This document shows, one piece after another, positions 1-4,914 of a stretch of DNA of 5,031 nucleotides (positions are counted from its first letter, which is position 1; each line of letters begins with the position of its first letter). The position numbers and the translations under genes are program-made. The notes below the pieces were generated by a model. It was not told the DNA's origin. It searched no databases and saw only the letters and a list, made by a program, of their open reading frames with translations. Origin of the DNA: Acidobacteriota bacterium (lineage in GTDB: Bacteria > Acidobacteriota > Terriglobia > Acidiferrales > UBA7541); the NCBI GenBank assembly GCA_003224515.1, contig QHZC01000335.1, forward strand, positions 1 to 5,031, written 5' to 3'.

Positions 1-249
1 GTCAATCATGTCTATGAGCCGGCGGAGCTGATTCCCGCGGCAGAAGCGATGGCGAAAAAGATTATTGCCAACGGGCCACTCGCCGTGAAATTCACCATGG
101 AGGCGATCGAACGCGGCGTGGAGATGGCGCAGCAAGAAGGATTGTTTCTGGAGGCGACGCTTTTCGGAGTGGCTTGCGCGACGGAAGACATGCGCGAAGG
201 CACCAAGGCATTTTTGGAGAAGAGGCCGGCACAGTTCAAAGGGAACTAA
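1..249 (+). CDS. Enoyl-CoA hydratase/isomerase (crotonase) family protein, C-terminal part
   Basis: The reading frame is open from the first base of the window to a TAA at 247-249, giving the last 82 residues of a protein whose start lies upstream. The segment matches the C-terminal end of crotonase-fold enoyl-CoA hydratases: a helix with AMAKKIIANGPLAVKFTMEA, then an Glu/Gln-rich helix, the stretch EATLFGVACATEDMREG, and the hallmark ending AFLEKRPAQFKGN. In the family this part packs the trimer and closes the active site; the oxyanion-hole and catalytic Glu residues lie in the missing N-terminal portion. Family members hydrate 2-enoyl-CoA in fatty-acid or butanoate metabolism, but the exact substrate cannot be read from the tail. 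An alternative is a closely related 3-hydroxybutyryl-CoA dehydratase. The next gene, ribH, starts 54 nt downstream on the same strand, so cotranscription is possible although the pathways are unrelated. Confidence 0.9.
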   Translation, partial: VNHVYEPAELIPAAEAMAKKIIANGPLAVKFTMEAIERGVEMAQQEGLFLEATLFGVACATEDMREGTKAFLEKRPAQFKGN

Positions 250-289
250 GAGAAGTAAAGGAAGAAAAGGAAAGGAAAGAAAAGAAGGG
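248..289 (+). other. Polypurine tract containing the ribH ribosome-binding region
   Basis: From the stop of the hydratase gene to 14 nt before the ribH ATG, 41 of 42 bases are A or G (the only pyrimidine is T256; 257-289 is unbroken). It contains three AGGA copies (259-262, 268-271, 273-276) and AAGGG at 285-289. The last copy is 14 nt from the ATG at 304, farther than a usual Shine-Dalgarno spacing. The tract probably supplies the ribosome-binding site for ribH; no other candidate lies closer to the start. Any further structural role is unproven. Confidence 0.6.
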
Positions 290-303
290 CCGCGCTGGCT
301 GCA

Positions 304-831
304 ATGGGAGAAAAGCTACAACCTGGGAAGATTAGCGGCGAACTGAGCGCGGCGGGTTTTCGCTTTGGCATCGTCGTTAGCCGATTCAATAGTTTCATAA
401 CTGAGCGGCTCCTAACGGCGGCGGTGGATGCGCTGGAGCGGGCGGGCGCGGCCAACAAGGATGTTGATGTCGTGCACGTTCCGGGAGCATTCGAATTGCC
501 GCTGGCCGCGAAAAAACTCGCGGCGACTGGGAAGTATGATGCCCTGATTGCGATCGGCTGTGTGCTTCGCGGAGAAACCATGCACTACGATTATGTTTGT
601 TCGGAAACGGCGCGGGGATTGCAGCTCGCGCAGATGGACAGCGGCTTGCCGATTATTTTCTGCGTGCTGACCTGCGACACGCTGGAGCAGGCCATCGACC
701 GCGCCGGACTCAAGGGCGGGAACAAGGGATTCGAAGCGGGGCTCGCCGCCATCGAAATGGCGCAGCTGTCTTGCAAGCTTGGTGCTTCTCATGCGAAGCC
801 GGCCGCCGCTGGAAAGCCGCGGCGCAAGTAA
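304..831 (+). CDS. ribH: 6,7-dimethyl-8-ribityllumazine synthase
   Basis: This 175-residue protein is a lumazine synthase, which condenses 5-amino-6-ribitylamino-uracil with 3,4-dihydroxy-2-butanone 4-phosphate in the penultimate step of riboflavin synthesis, in the cytoplasm, usually as a pentamer or 60-mer shell. Visible family signatures are the substrate-stacking region VSRFN (residues 25-29, Phe28), PGAFELP (60-66), GCVLRGETMHYDYV (85-98) with the catalytic His94, and VLTCDTLEQAIDRAG-KGGNKG (121-142) with the phosphate-contacting Arg133. The core ends near residue 153 (AAIEMAQL); residues 156-175 form an Ala/Lys/Arg-rich tail that most family members of about 155 residues lack. The ATG at 304 is chosen because it leads straight into the conserved N-terminus and no other in-frame start lies just upstream. 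nusB follows with almost no gap. No FMN riboswitch is visible in the short upstream gap. Confidence 0.96.
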   Translation: MGEKLQPGKISGELSAAGFRFGIVVSRFNSFITERLLTAAVDALERAGAANKDVDVVHVPGAFELPLAAKKLAATGKYDALIAIGCVLRGETMHYDYVCSETARGLQLAQMDSGLPIIFCVLTCDTLEQAIDRAGLKGGNKGFEAGLAAIEMAQLSCKLGASHAKPAAAGKPRRK

Positions 832-832
832 C

Positions 833-1240
833 GTGTCTCTGCGCACAAAATCCCGTGAGTTTGCGATGCAGATGCTGTTCCAGTGGGACATGAGCCAGCA
901 GGATTTCAGCAAGCTGGAAGTGAAATTCTGGAAGAGCGCGAAAGCCGCGGACAAAACGCGCGCTTTCGCGAACAAACTTTTTGAAGGCACGGCAAAGGAT
1001 GTCACGGCCCTCGACGCAATCATCGTCAAGCACGCCGACAACTGGCGGTTCGAACGGCTCGCGGCCATTGATCGGGCCATTTTGCGGCTGGCCATTCATG
1101 AAATGAACGGCACGGACACGCCGCCGAAAGTGATCCTGAACGAAGCTGTGGAATTGGCCAAGAAATTTTCCTCCGAAGAGTCCGGGGCGTTTGTGAATGG
1201 GGTCCTCGATGCAGTCCATAAGTCATTGAAAGTGAACTAG
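833..1240 (+). CDS. nusB: Transcription antitermination factor NusB
   Basis: NusB binds boxA RNA together with NusE (ribosomal protein S10) and supports antitermination of rRNA operons. From the GTG at 833 the product is 135 residues, the usual family length, and begins with the typical NusB N-terminus: RTKSREFAMQMLFQWDMS (residues 4-21). Other signatures are NWRFERLAAIDRAILRLAIHEM (70-91) and NEAVELAKKFSSEESGAFVNG (103-123), the conserved C-terminal helices. GTG833 sits one base after the ribH TAA (829-831), which suggests translational coupling by reinitiation; GGAAAG at 811-816 is a weak, distant ribosome-binding candidate. The frame is open further upstream, with an ATG at 791 and GTG/TTG at 782/779, but those starts would overlap ribH by about 40-53 nt and add a non-conserved Arg/Pro/Ser stretch. 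The protein identity is secure; the start is less certain. The ribH-nusB pairing is common in bacteria. Confidence 0.93.
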   Translation: MSLRTKSREFAMQMLFQWDMSQQDFSKLEVKFWKSAKAADKTRAFANKLFEGTAKDVTALDAIIVKHADNWRFERLAAIDRAILRLAIHEMNGTDTPPKVILNEAVELAKKFSSEESGAFVNGVLDAVHKSLKVN

Positions 1241-1286
1241 TTATATCGCATTCTGCTCCGCTCAACTCCTTCCGGGAACGTCCGTG

Positions 1287-1317
1287 CGCGGAGTCGCAAA
1301 ACTTTGCGCCGCTCGCG
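1287..1317 (+). terminator. Possible imperfect hairpin after nusB
   Basis: CGCAA (1295-1299) pairs with TTGCG (1304-1308) around an AACT loop, and an outer CGCG(G)AG (1287-1293) can pair with CTCGCG (1312-1317) with one bulge and an asymmetric internal loop. The following bases, TTTGATTTT (1321-1329), are only moderately T-rich. It could end the ribH-nusB transcript or form part of the leader of the next gene. The structure is weak and was judged by eye only. Confidence 0.3.
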
Positions 1318-1364
1318 GTGTTTGATTTTGTAAGTGTGGTGGTGACGCCAGGAACGTTTTCCAT

Positions 1365-1369
1365 AGGAG
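1365..1369 (+). promoter_or_regulatory. Strong Shine-Dalgarno for the heptad-repeat gene
   Basis: AGGAG lies 6 nt before the ATG at 1376. It is the clearest ribosome-binding site in the window and fixes this start. The signal peptide begins directly at that ATG. Confidence 0.8.
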
Positions 1370-1375
1370 AACACA

Positions 1376-2017
1376 ATGAACGCAGAACTTGTGGTCCTTC
1401 GAGGTGTGCTTGCGATTGCTTTTGCCGGTTTGCTCGCCGGTGGTGCGTATGCCCAGAGCCAGGATCCGACTCCGCAGCAGCAGGACATTCAGAACGACAA
1501 GAAAGACATTCGAAAGGATAAAAAAGATCTAGCGAAAGATCGTGCGGATCGCAACGCCGATCAGCGCGATATCAATCACGACAAGCGCGACCTGGGCAAA
1601 GACCGCGCCGACCGCAACGCGGATCAGAAGGATATCAATCGGGATCGCAGGGACCTGAACAAGGACCGCGCGGACCGCAATGCGGATCAGCGCGACATCA
1701 ATCGCGACAAGGCACAGCTTGTGCGCGACGACAAAAAATACGGCGTCAACAGCGCGCAAGTGCAAGCCGATCGCAAGGATCTCCATGCGGATCGCGTCGA
1801 CCGGAACAAAGATCAAAAAGACATCAATCATGATCGAGGTGATTTGAACAAGGACCGCGCGGATCGCAATGCGGATCAGCGCGACATCAACCACGACAAG
1901 AACGACCTGGCCAAGGACCGCAAGGATCGCAACCACGATCAGCGGGGCATCAACAAGGACAAGAGAGACCTGCACAGGGATCGCAAGGACTTGCGCCACG
2001 ACAAGCACGGGCACTAA
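1376..2017 (+). CDS. Secreted Asp/Lys/Arg-rich heptad-repeat protein of unknown function
   Basis: I do not recognise a named family. The 213-residue product begins with a probable signal peptide: a hydrophobic stretch at residues 5-24 and a likely signal peptidase I site after AYA (24-26), leaving QSQDPTPQQQ at the mature N-terminus, so it should be exported. The n-region is unusual in having Glu4 and only one basic residue, Arg9. From residue 37 to 211 the chain divides without gap into 25 heptads of the form D-[I/L/R]-x-x-D-[K/R/Q]-x. Asp occupies position 1 in 21 heptads and position 5 in 24. Heptads are grouped in threes (DLxKDRA, DRNADQx, DINxDxR), a 21-residue super-repeat. Three degenerate heptads at 114-134, including KYGVNSA, split the array but keep its phase. 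There is no Cys or Trp. The mature protein has 47 Asp in 187 residues, balanced by Lys/Arg. It may be a charged single helix, a cation-binding or periplasmic stress protein; these are guesses. The gene stands alone between nusB and a terminator. Confidence 0.85.
   Translation: MNAELVVLRGVLAIAFAGLLAGGAYAQSQDPTPQQQDIQNDKKDIRKDKKDLAKDRADRNADQRDINHDKRDLGKDRADRNADQKDINRDRRDLNKDRADRNADQRDINRDKAQLVRDDKKYGVNSAQVQADRKDLHADRVDRNKDQKDINHDRGDLNKDRADRNADQRDINHDKNDLAKDRKDRNHDQRGINKDKRDLHRDRKDLRHDKHGH
1484..2008 (+). repeat. In-frame tandem repeat: 25 x 21 nt, super-period 63 nt
   Basis: The DNA encoding residues 37-211 is a tandem array with a 21-nt unit (one heptad) and a stronger 63-nt period (three heptads). 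The best copies are 1652-1702 and 1841-1891, which encode the same 17 residues and differ only at a few, mostly third-position, bases. The synonymous drift between copies suggests the repeat has been kept by selection on the protein, not by very recent slippage alone. The segment 1715-1777 is the degenerate interruption. Confidence 0.85.
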
Positions 2018-2049
2018 ATGCAGTTTTCGGTTGGTAGTTGCGGAAAAGC

Positions 2050-2087
2050 AAAGAAGGCCGCTCGGTGTATCCCGGTGGCCCTTCCTT
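2050..2087 (+). terminator. Probable terminator after the heptad-repeat gene
   Basis: The arms 2053-2065 (GAAGGCCGCTCGG) and 2071-2084 (CCCGGTGGCCCTTC) pair around a TGTAT loop with one bulged C, one mismatch and two G-T pairs. A-T pairs extend the foot (A2050/A2051 with T2086/T2087). An A-rich stretch precedes it (2044-2055) and a loosely T-rich one (CTTAGTTT) follows, so it could work in both directions. It begins 33 nt after the stop at 2017, in a region where the two strands' genes converge. Confidence 0.5.
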
Positions 2088-2190
2088 AGTTTCAGTTGTC
2101 AGCTTTCAATTCAGCGATGATGCGGGATTCGCGGCGGGAAGTCAGCGGCATGAATGTAGCCGGAAAGAGTGCTTCAGATTTGGCAACGGC

Positions 2191-2221
2191 TGGAGTGCGG
2201 GAGCACGGCTCCCGCACTCCA
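2191..2221. repeat. Perfect 14-bp inverted repeat with 3-nt loop
   Basis: TGGAGTGCGGGAGC (2191-2204) and its exact reverse complement GCTCCCGCACTCCA (2208-2221) flank ACG. It ends 3 nt before the stop codon of the PhzF-family gene (2225-2227, minus strand), so it is immediately 3' of that gene. No U-tract follows on either strand, so it is not a canonical intrinsic terminator. It could be an mRNA 3'-end stabiliser or one copy of a dispersed REP-like palindrome. Only one copy is present in this window. Confidence 0.75.
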
Positions 2222-2224
2222 AAG

Positions 2225-3106
2225 TCAGATGCGGATGGTGCCTTCGAAGACTTTCACGGCGGCGCCGCTGACGCGCGGGGCGAGTTTCTTTCCACTCTGC
2301 GTGACATCCACTTCGAGGTGGCTTGGGCGTCCCATTTCCGCGCCCTGAAGAATGCTCAAAGTGTGGCCGGGCGCTAATTTTCTGTTTCGCACCAGATACG
2401 CGCCAAGCGAACCAGCAGCGGAGCCGGTCGCGGCGTCTTCATAGAGCTCCCAGGGGAGCATGCCGCGGGAGAAAGCTTTGCCATTGCCGCCGAGGGCGAA
2501 GCAGTAGGCCATCGTCGCGTTCTTCCCCTGAAGGCGCCGGAGTTCGCTCATGTTCATCGCGATTTTGCCCAGCGCGGCGCGATTGCGCAGCGGTACCATC
2601 AAGTTGAAGATGCCGGTGGACACAAACTCAGGTTCCAGTTTTGGGTCAAAGTCTTTCAGCGAAATTCCCAGCGCGGAGGCAAGTTTCTTCTTGCTGATCT
2701 TCGCGGGCTTAAAGATCGCTTCTTTCTGGGTCATGGTGACGCGCTGCGGGCGGCCGTCCTTGAAACGAATTTCCACCGGCAAGACACCCGCTCCGGTCTC
2801 TTGCAGAATGTGGACGCCGCCATCCTGCGCGGGAACGACACCCAGCTCCGCGAGCAAGAACCAGGTCCCAATCACGGGATGACCGGCGAGCCTTAGTTCT
2901 TCTTTGGTCGTGAAGATGCGCAAGCGCGCGAGGGCTTCTTCTTCCGTCGGCTTTTGCACAAAGACCGTCTCCGAGAGATTCATTTCGCGCGCGATGGCGA
3001 GCATTTGGTCGTCCGAAAGCTCGTCGCCATCGGTAAATACCGCGAGCGGGTTGCCTTCGAAGCGGTTATTGGTGAAAACGTCGAGGGTGTAGAAGCGGTG
3101 TTCCAT
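2225..3106 (-). CDS. PhzF-family phenazine biosynthesis-like protein (isomerase/epimerase fold)
   Basis: This 293-residue protein has the two-domain PhzF/diaminopimelate-epimerase-like fold and full family length. Signatures are the N-terminal YTLDVFTNNRFEGNPLAVF (6-24), EMNLSETVFV (41-50) with the putative catalytic Glu46, RIFTTKEELRLAGHPVIGT (63-81) with the AGHP turn, STGIFNLMVPL (163-173), YEDAATGSAAGSLGAYL (222-238) with the conserved Asp224, and GAEMGRPSHLEV (255-266). In PhzF itself the equivalent Glu acts as the acid/base in isomerising a dihydro-hydroxyanthranilate. Most chromosomal homologues have unknown substrates and no phenazine genes nearby, and none are seen here, so phenazine synthesis should not be inferred. 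Small departures from the usual motifs are TTKEELR for TPxxELP-like and EDAATGSA for EDPATGSA. Start ATG3106 gives the typical N-terminus; no good Shine-Dalgarno precedes it. Upstream lies a broken cupin gene. Confidence 0.9.
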   Translation of the reverse strand: MEHRFYTLDVFTNNRFEGNPLAVFTDGDELSDDQMLAIAREMNLSETVFVQKPTEEEALARLRIFTTKEELRLAGHPVIGTWFLLAELGVVPAQDGGVHILQETGAGVLPVEIRFKDGRPQRVTMTQKEAIFKPAKISKKKLASALGISLKDFDPKLEPEFVSTGIFNLMVPLRNRAALGKIAMNMSELRRLQGKNATMAYCFALGGNGKAFSRGMLPWELYEDAATGSAAGSLGAYLVRNRKLAPGHTLSILQGAEMGRPSHLEVDVTQSGKKLAPRVSGAAVKVFEGTIRI

Positions 3107-3151
3107 GGCTGGTCGCAGATCGCCGCAGGAGCACAGGAGCAGATTACCGGT

Positions 3152-3396
3152 TCACATGCGCTCGAGCTGGGCGACCGTCCTTTCGTTGGTGATATTGCCG
3201 GTGTTTGACGTCAATTTTGGTTCGATTAGCATGATGTGGACTTCCTCGTCAGTGGCGGGGCTGTCGCCGGGGCCACGGGCAGGACGACAAATTGGCGTTT
3301 GTTGACGACGGCTTCGCGGCCTCGGAACTTCATCCGCGGCGCGCCTTTCACGACCAGAAACAGTTCGTCTTCGCTTTGGTGATGTTTCATGATCAC
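3152..3396 (-). pseudogene. Decayed cupin-domain protein (N-terminally truncated, frameshifted)
   Basis: Two overlapping frames together resemble a small single-domain cupin. Reading leftward from GTG3396/ATG3390, the first frame gives KHHQSEDELFLVVKG, then MKFRGREAVVN and QFVVLP, after which it runs out of frame to a TAA at 3226-3228. Shifting frame at the C-run 3277-3279 restores the family ending: PRG, then TDEEVHIMLIEPK, NTGNITNERTVAQLERM and a TGA at 3152-3154. One extra C in that run would give L-P-R-G in frame. The usual N-terminal 40 or so residues are missing: the homology starts just 9-11 nt after the mutase stop (3399). Metal-site residues are also eroded: the first His of the HxH motif is Lys, and the His of PRGxxH is Asp. 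The truncation and lost ligands favour a real pseudogene, but the 1-nt shift alone could be a sequencing error. Confidence 0.75.
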
Positions 3397-3398
3397 AC

Positions 3399-4808
3399 CT
3401 ATAGATTGTGAACCATCTGAGTTACGGCTTCGAGAACGCGGCGAGTCGTTTCGCGTTTGCCGGTTTCAGAGTATACGCGCAAAAGACTCTCGGTTCCTGA
3501 GGCGCGGACCATCAGCCATCCGGTCTCTCCTAGATAGAGCTTGATGCCGTCCATATCTTCCCGGCGCACCACCGGAAGATCAAGGATACGGCTCAGCTTG
3601 TCATTCGAAAAGTGAGCGATGGCTTTTTCTTTTTGGCCGGGTTTCAGGGCAAGGTCCACGCGGCCGTAATGATACTCGCCAAACTCGGCGTGAAGCACGG
3701 CGAGCAGCTCGCCAAGTGATTTGCCGTGCCAGGCCACCAATTCCGCGAGGAAAAGCGCGGAAACCGTCGCGTCGCGTTCGGGGATGTAGAGGTTGGTACC
3801 AATGCCGCCGCTTTCTTCGCCGCCGATCAAAATATTCTGTTCGAGCATCAATTCGCAGATGTACTTGAAGCCGATGGGCGTTTCGTGGAGTTTCCGGCCG
3901 AATTTTGCGGCGAGCTTGTCGATGAGTTTGGTAACGGAGAAAGTTTTTGCAATGTCTCCAGGCAGGTTACGAGTCCCGGCGAGGTGCCAGACGAGCAGTG
4001 CAAAGATTTGATGCGGATTCACGAACGTACCGTCACGGTCGATGGCGCCGATGCGGTCGCCATCGCCATCGGCGCACAAGCCGGCGTCGAATTTTCCGCC
4101 GAGCAGCGCTTGCCGCAAGGCCTCGATATGCGGCTCGATAGGCTCCGGGTGAACGCCGCCGAAGCGCGGGTCGTGCGCGCCGCGAATTTCATCGCAGGTG
4201 ATGCCATTGCGCCGGAAGAGTTCGGCGAGCAAGCCCGTGGCCGAGCCATGCATGACATCAGAGACGAAGCGAAGCTTCGCGCCGCGCAGCCGTTGCCAAT
4301 CGACCAGTTTTTCGAGTGTGTCGAGATACGGCGCGCGCGGCTCCAGGGGTTGAATCAAATTTTTTCTCGGCGGCAGAGGCGGCACGCTTTCTTTCTGGAC
4401 GACATCGAGATCCTTTTCGATCTGCGTCACGATCGAAGGTAATGCCGAGCTGCCGTAGCTCGCCTTGTATTTGATGCCATTCCACTGATAGGGATTGTGG
4501 CTCGCGGTGATCATGAGGCCGCCGGCCGCTCGGCGCTGCCGCACGAGCAAGGAAACTGCCGGCGTAGGACAGGGCTTGTCTGCCAAAAAAACGGGCGTTC
4601 CGCTGGCGGAAATCACTTCGGCGACGGTTGCAGCGATGCCGTCCGAAACGAAGCGATGATCGTAGCCGATGATGACGCCCTTGCGCGCATCTTCGCAGCG
4701 CACCACGTAACGGGCGATGGCCCGGGCCACGATGCGTGCGTTCGCGAAGGTGAAATCTTCGGCGATGACGCCGCGCCAGCCGTCGGTTCCAAATCGAATC
4801 GAGGTCAT
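3399..4808 (-). CDS. Phosphoglucomutase/phosphomannomutase (alpha-D-phosphohexomutase family)
   Basis: This 469-residue enzyme interconverts hexose 6-phosphate and 1-phosphate through a phosphoserine and a bisphosphorylated intermediate, in the cytoplasm. All four family signatures are present: FGTDGWRG at the N-terminus (6-13), the active-site loop TASHNP (101-106, phosphoserine Ser103), the Mg-binding DGDGDR (247-252; Asp247, 249 and 251), the sugar-specificity loop GGEESGG (329-335), and the phosphate-binding RASGTES (435-441). The frame stays open upstream to an ATG at 4949, but ATG4808 is the real start: the conserved domain begins at residue 4, and the 47-residue extension would run through the end of another gene and a palindrome. 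No Shine-Dalgarno precedes ATG4808; a promoter sits almost on it. Glucose or mannose preference cannot be decided from motifs, but the upstream guanylyltransferase tail favours a role in making mannose 1-phosphate. Confidence 0.94.
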   Translation of the reverse strand: MTSIRFGTDGWRGVIAEDFTFANARIVARAIARYVVRCEDARKGVIIGYDHRFVSDGIAATVAEVISASGTPVFLADKPCPTPAVSLLVRQRRAAGGLMITASHNPYQWNGIKYKASYGSSALPSIVTQIEKDLDVVQKESVPPLPPRKNLIQPLEPRAPYLDTLEKLVDWQRLRGAKLRFVSDVMHGSATGLLAELFRRNGITCDEIRGAHDPRFGGVHPEPIEPHIEALRQALLGGKFDAGLCADGDGDRIGAIDRDGTFVNPHQIFALLVWHLAGTRNLPGDIAKTFSVTKLIDKLAAKFGRKLHETPIGFKYICELMLEQNILIGGEESGGIGTNLYIPERDATVSALFLAELVAWHGKSLGELLAVLHAEFGEYHYGRVDLALKPGQKEKAIAHFSNDKLSRILDLPVVRREDMDGIKLYLGETGWLMVRASGTESLLRVYSETGKRETTRRVLEAVTQMVHNL

Positions 4809-4816
4809 TGCAAGTG

Positions 4817-4844
4817 AGTATACGCGATGCCAGCTCTTCGCCAA
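4817..4844 (-). promoter_or_regulatory. Predicted sigma70-type promoter, probably leaderless, for the mutase gene
   Basis: On the minus strand the -10 box TATACT (4822-4817, 5 of 6 matches to TATAAT) is preceded after 16 nt by TTGGCG (4844-4839, 4 of 6 matches to TTGACA). Only 8 nt separate the -10 box from the ATG at 4808, so transcription would begin at or within about two bases of the start codon. No Shine-Dalgarno is present, which agrees with leaderless translation. Judged by eye. Confidence 0.5.
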
Positions 4845-4896
4845 CAGCCGGATTGGCCTTGTTGAGGAGGACCGTCTGCGTCCCCAGGTGCGGGGC

Positions 4897-4914
4897 AGGC
4901 GCCAGGCGGCGCCT
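4897..4914. repeat. GC-rich palindrome (7-bp arms) overlapping the guanylyltransferase stop
   Basis: AGGCGCC (4897-4903) and GGCGCCT (4908-4914) flank AGGC. The palindrome overlaps two bases of the TAG at 4913-4915 on the minus strand. A second small hairpin, CCCC (4882-4885) with GGGG (4892-4895), lies next to it on the mutase side. There is no U-tract on the minus strand. It may attenuate read-through into the mutase gene or be a copy of a dispersed GC-rich element. Confidence 0.55.

Noticed and set aside
412..1219. Minus-strand open frames of 169-227 codons opposite ribH and nusB
   Set aside because: They overlap two secure genes, have no recognisable motifs and look like codon-bias shadows.
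1274..1300. GGAAC (1274-1278) followed by GTCGCAAA, resembling an ECF sigma promoter for the repeat gene
   Set aside because: The spacing to the putative -10 is about 14 nt, shorter than typical, and the region also forms a hairpin. Evidence is too thin to annotate.
1484..2008. CRISPR-like regular repeats
   Set aside because: The repeats are contiguous, in frame, lack unique spacers and encode a periodic protein.
1529..2014. 161-codon open frame on the minus strand, rich in Val/Ile/Leu
   Set aside because: It is the mirror of the repeat gene: GAC/GAT codons read as GTC/ATC on the other strand. Its periodic hydrophobic sequence follows from that, and the plus-strand gene has the ribosome-binding site and signal peptide.
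2088..2190. Possible short genes or repeats in the convergent gap, including the near-duplicate TTTCAGTTGTCAGC / TTTCAATTCAGC at 2090-2115
   Set aside because: The similarity is short and imperfect, and no ORF with a ribosome-binding site or motif is present.
3726..4442. 238-codon plus-strand open frame
   Set aside because: Antisense to the mutase, with no recognisable domain; it is explained by GC-rich codon usage on the opposite strand.
4809..4912. Protein-like translation (LGTQTVLLNKANPAVGEELASRI) on the minus strand in the gap before the mutase
   Set aside because: It has no start codon or known domain and runs into the mutase gene in another frame. It could be a gene remnant, but nothing identifies it.
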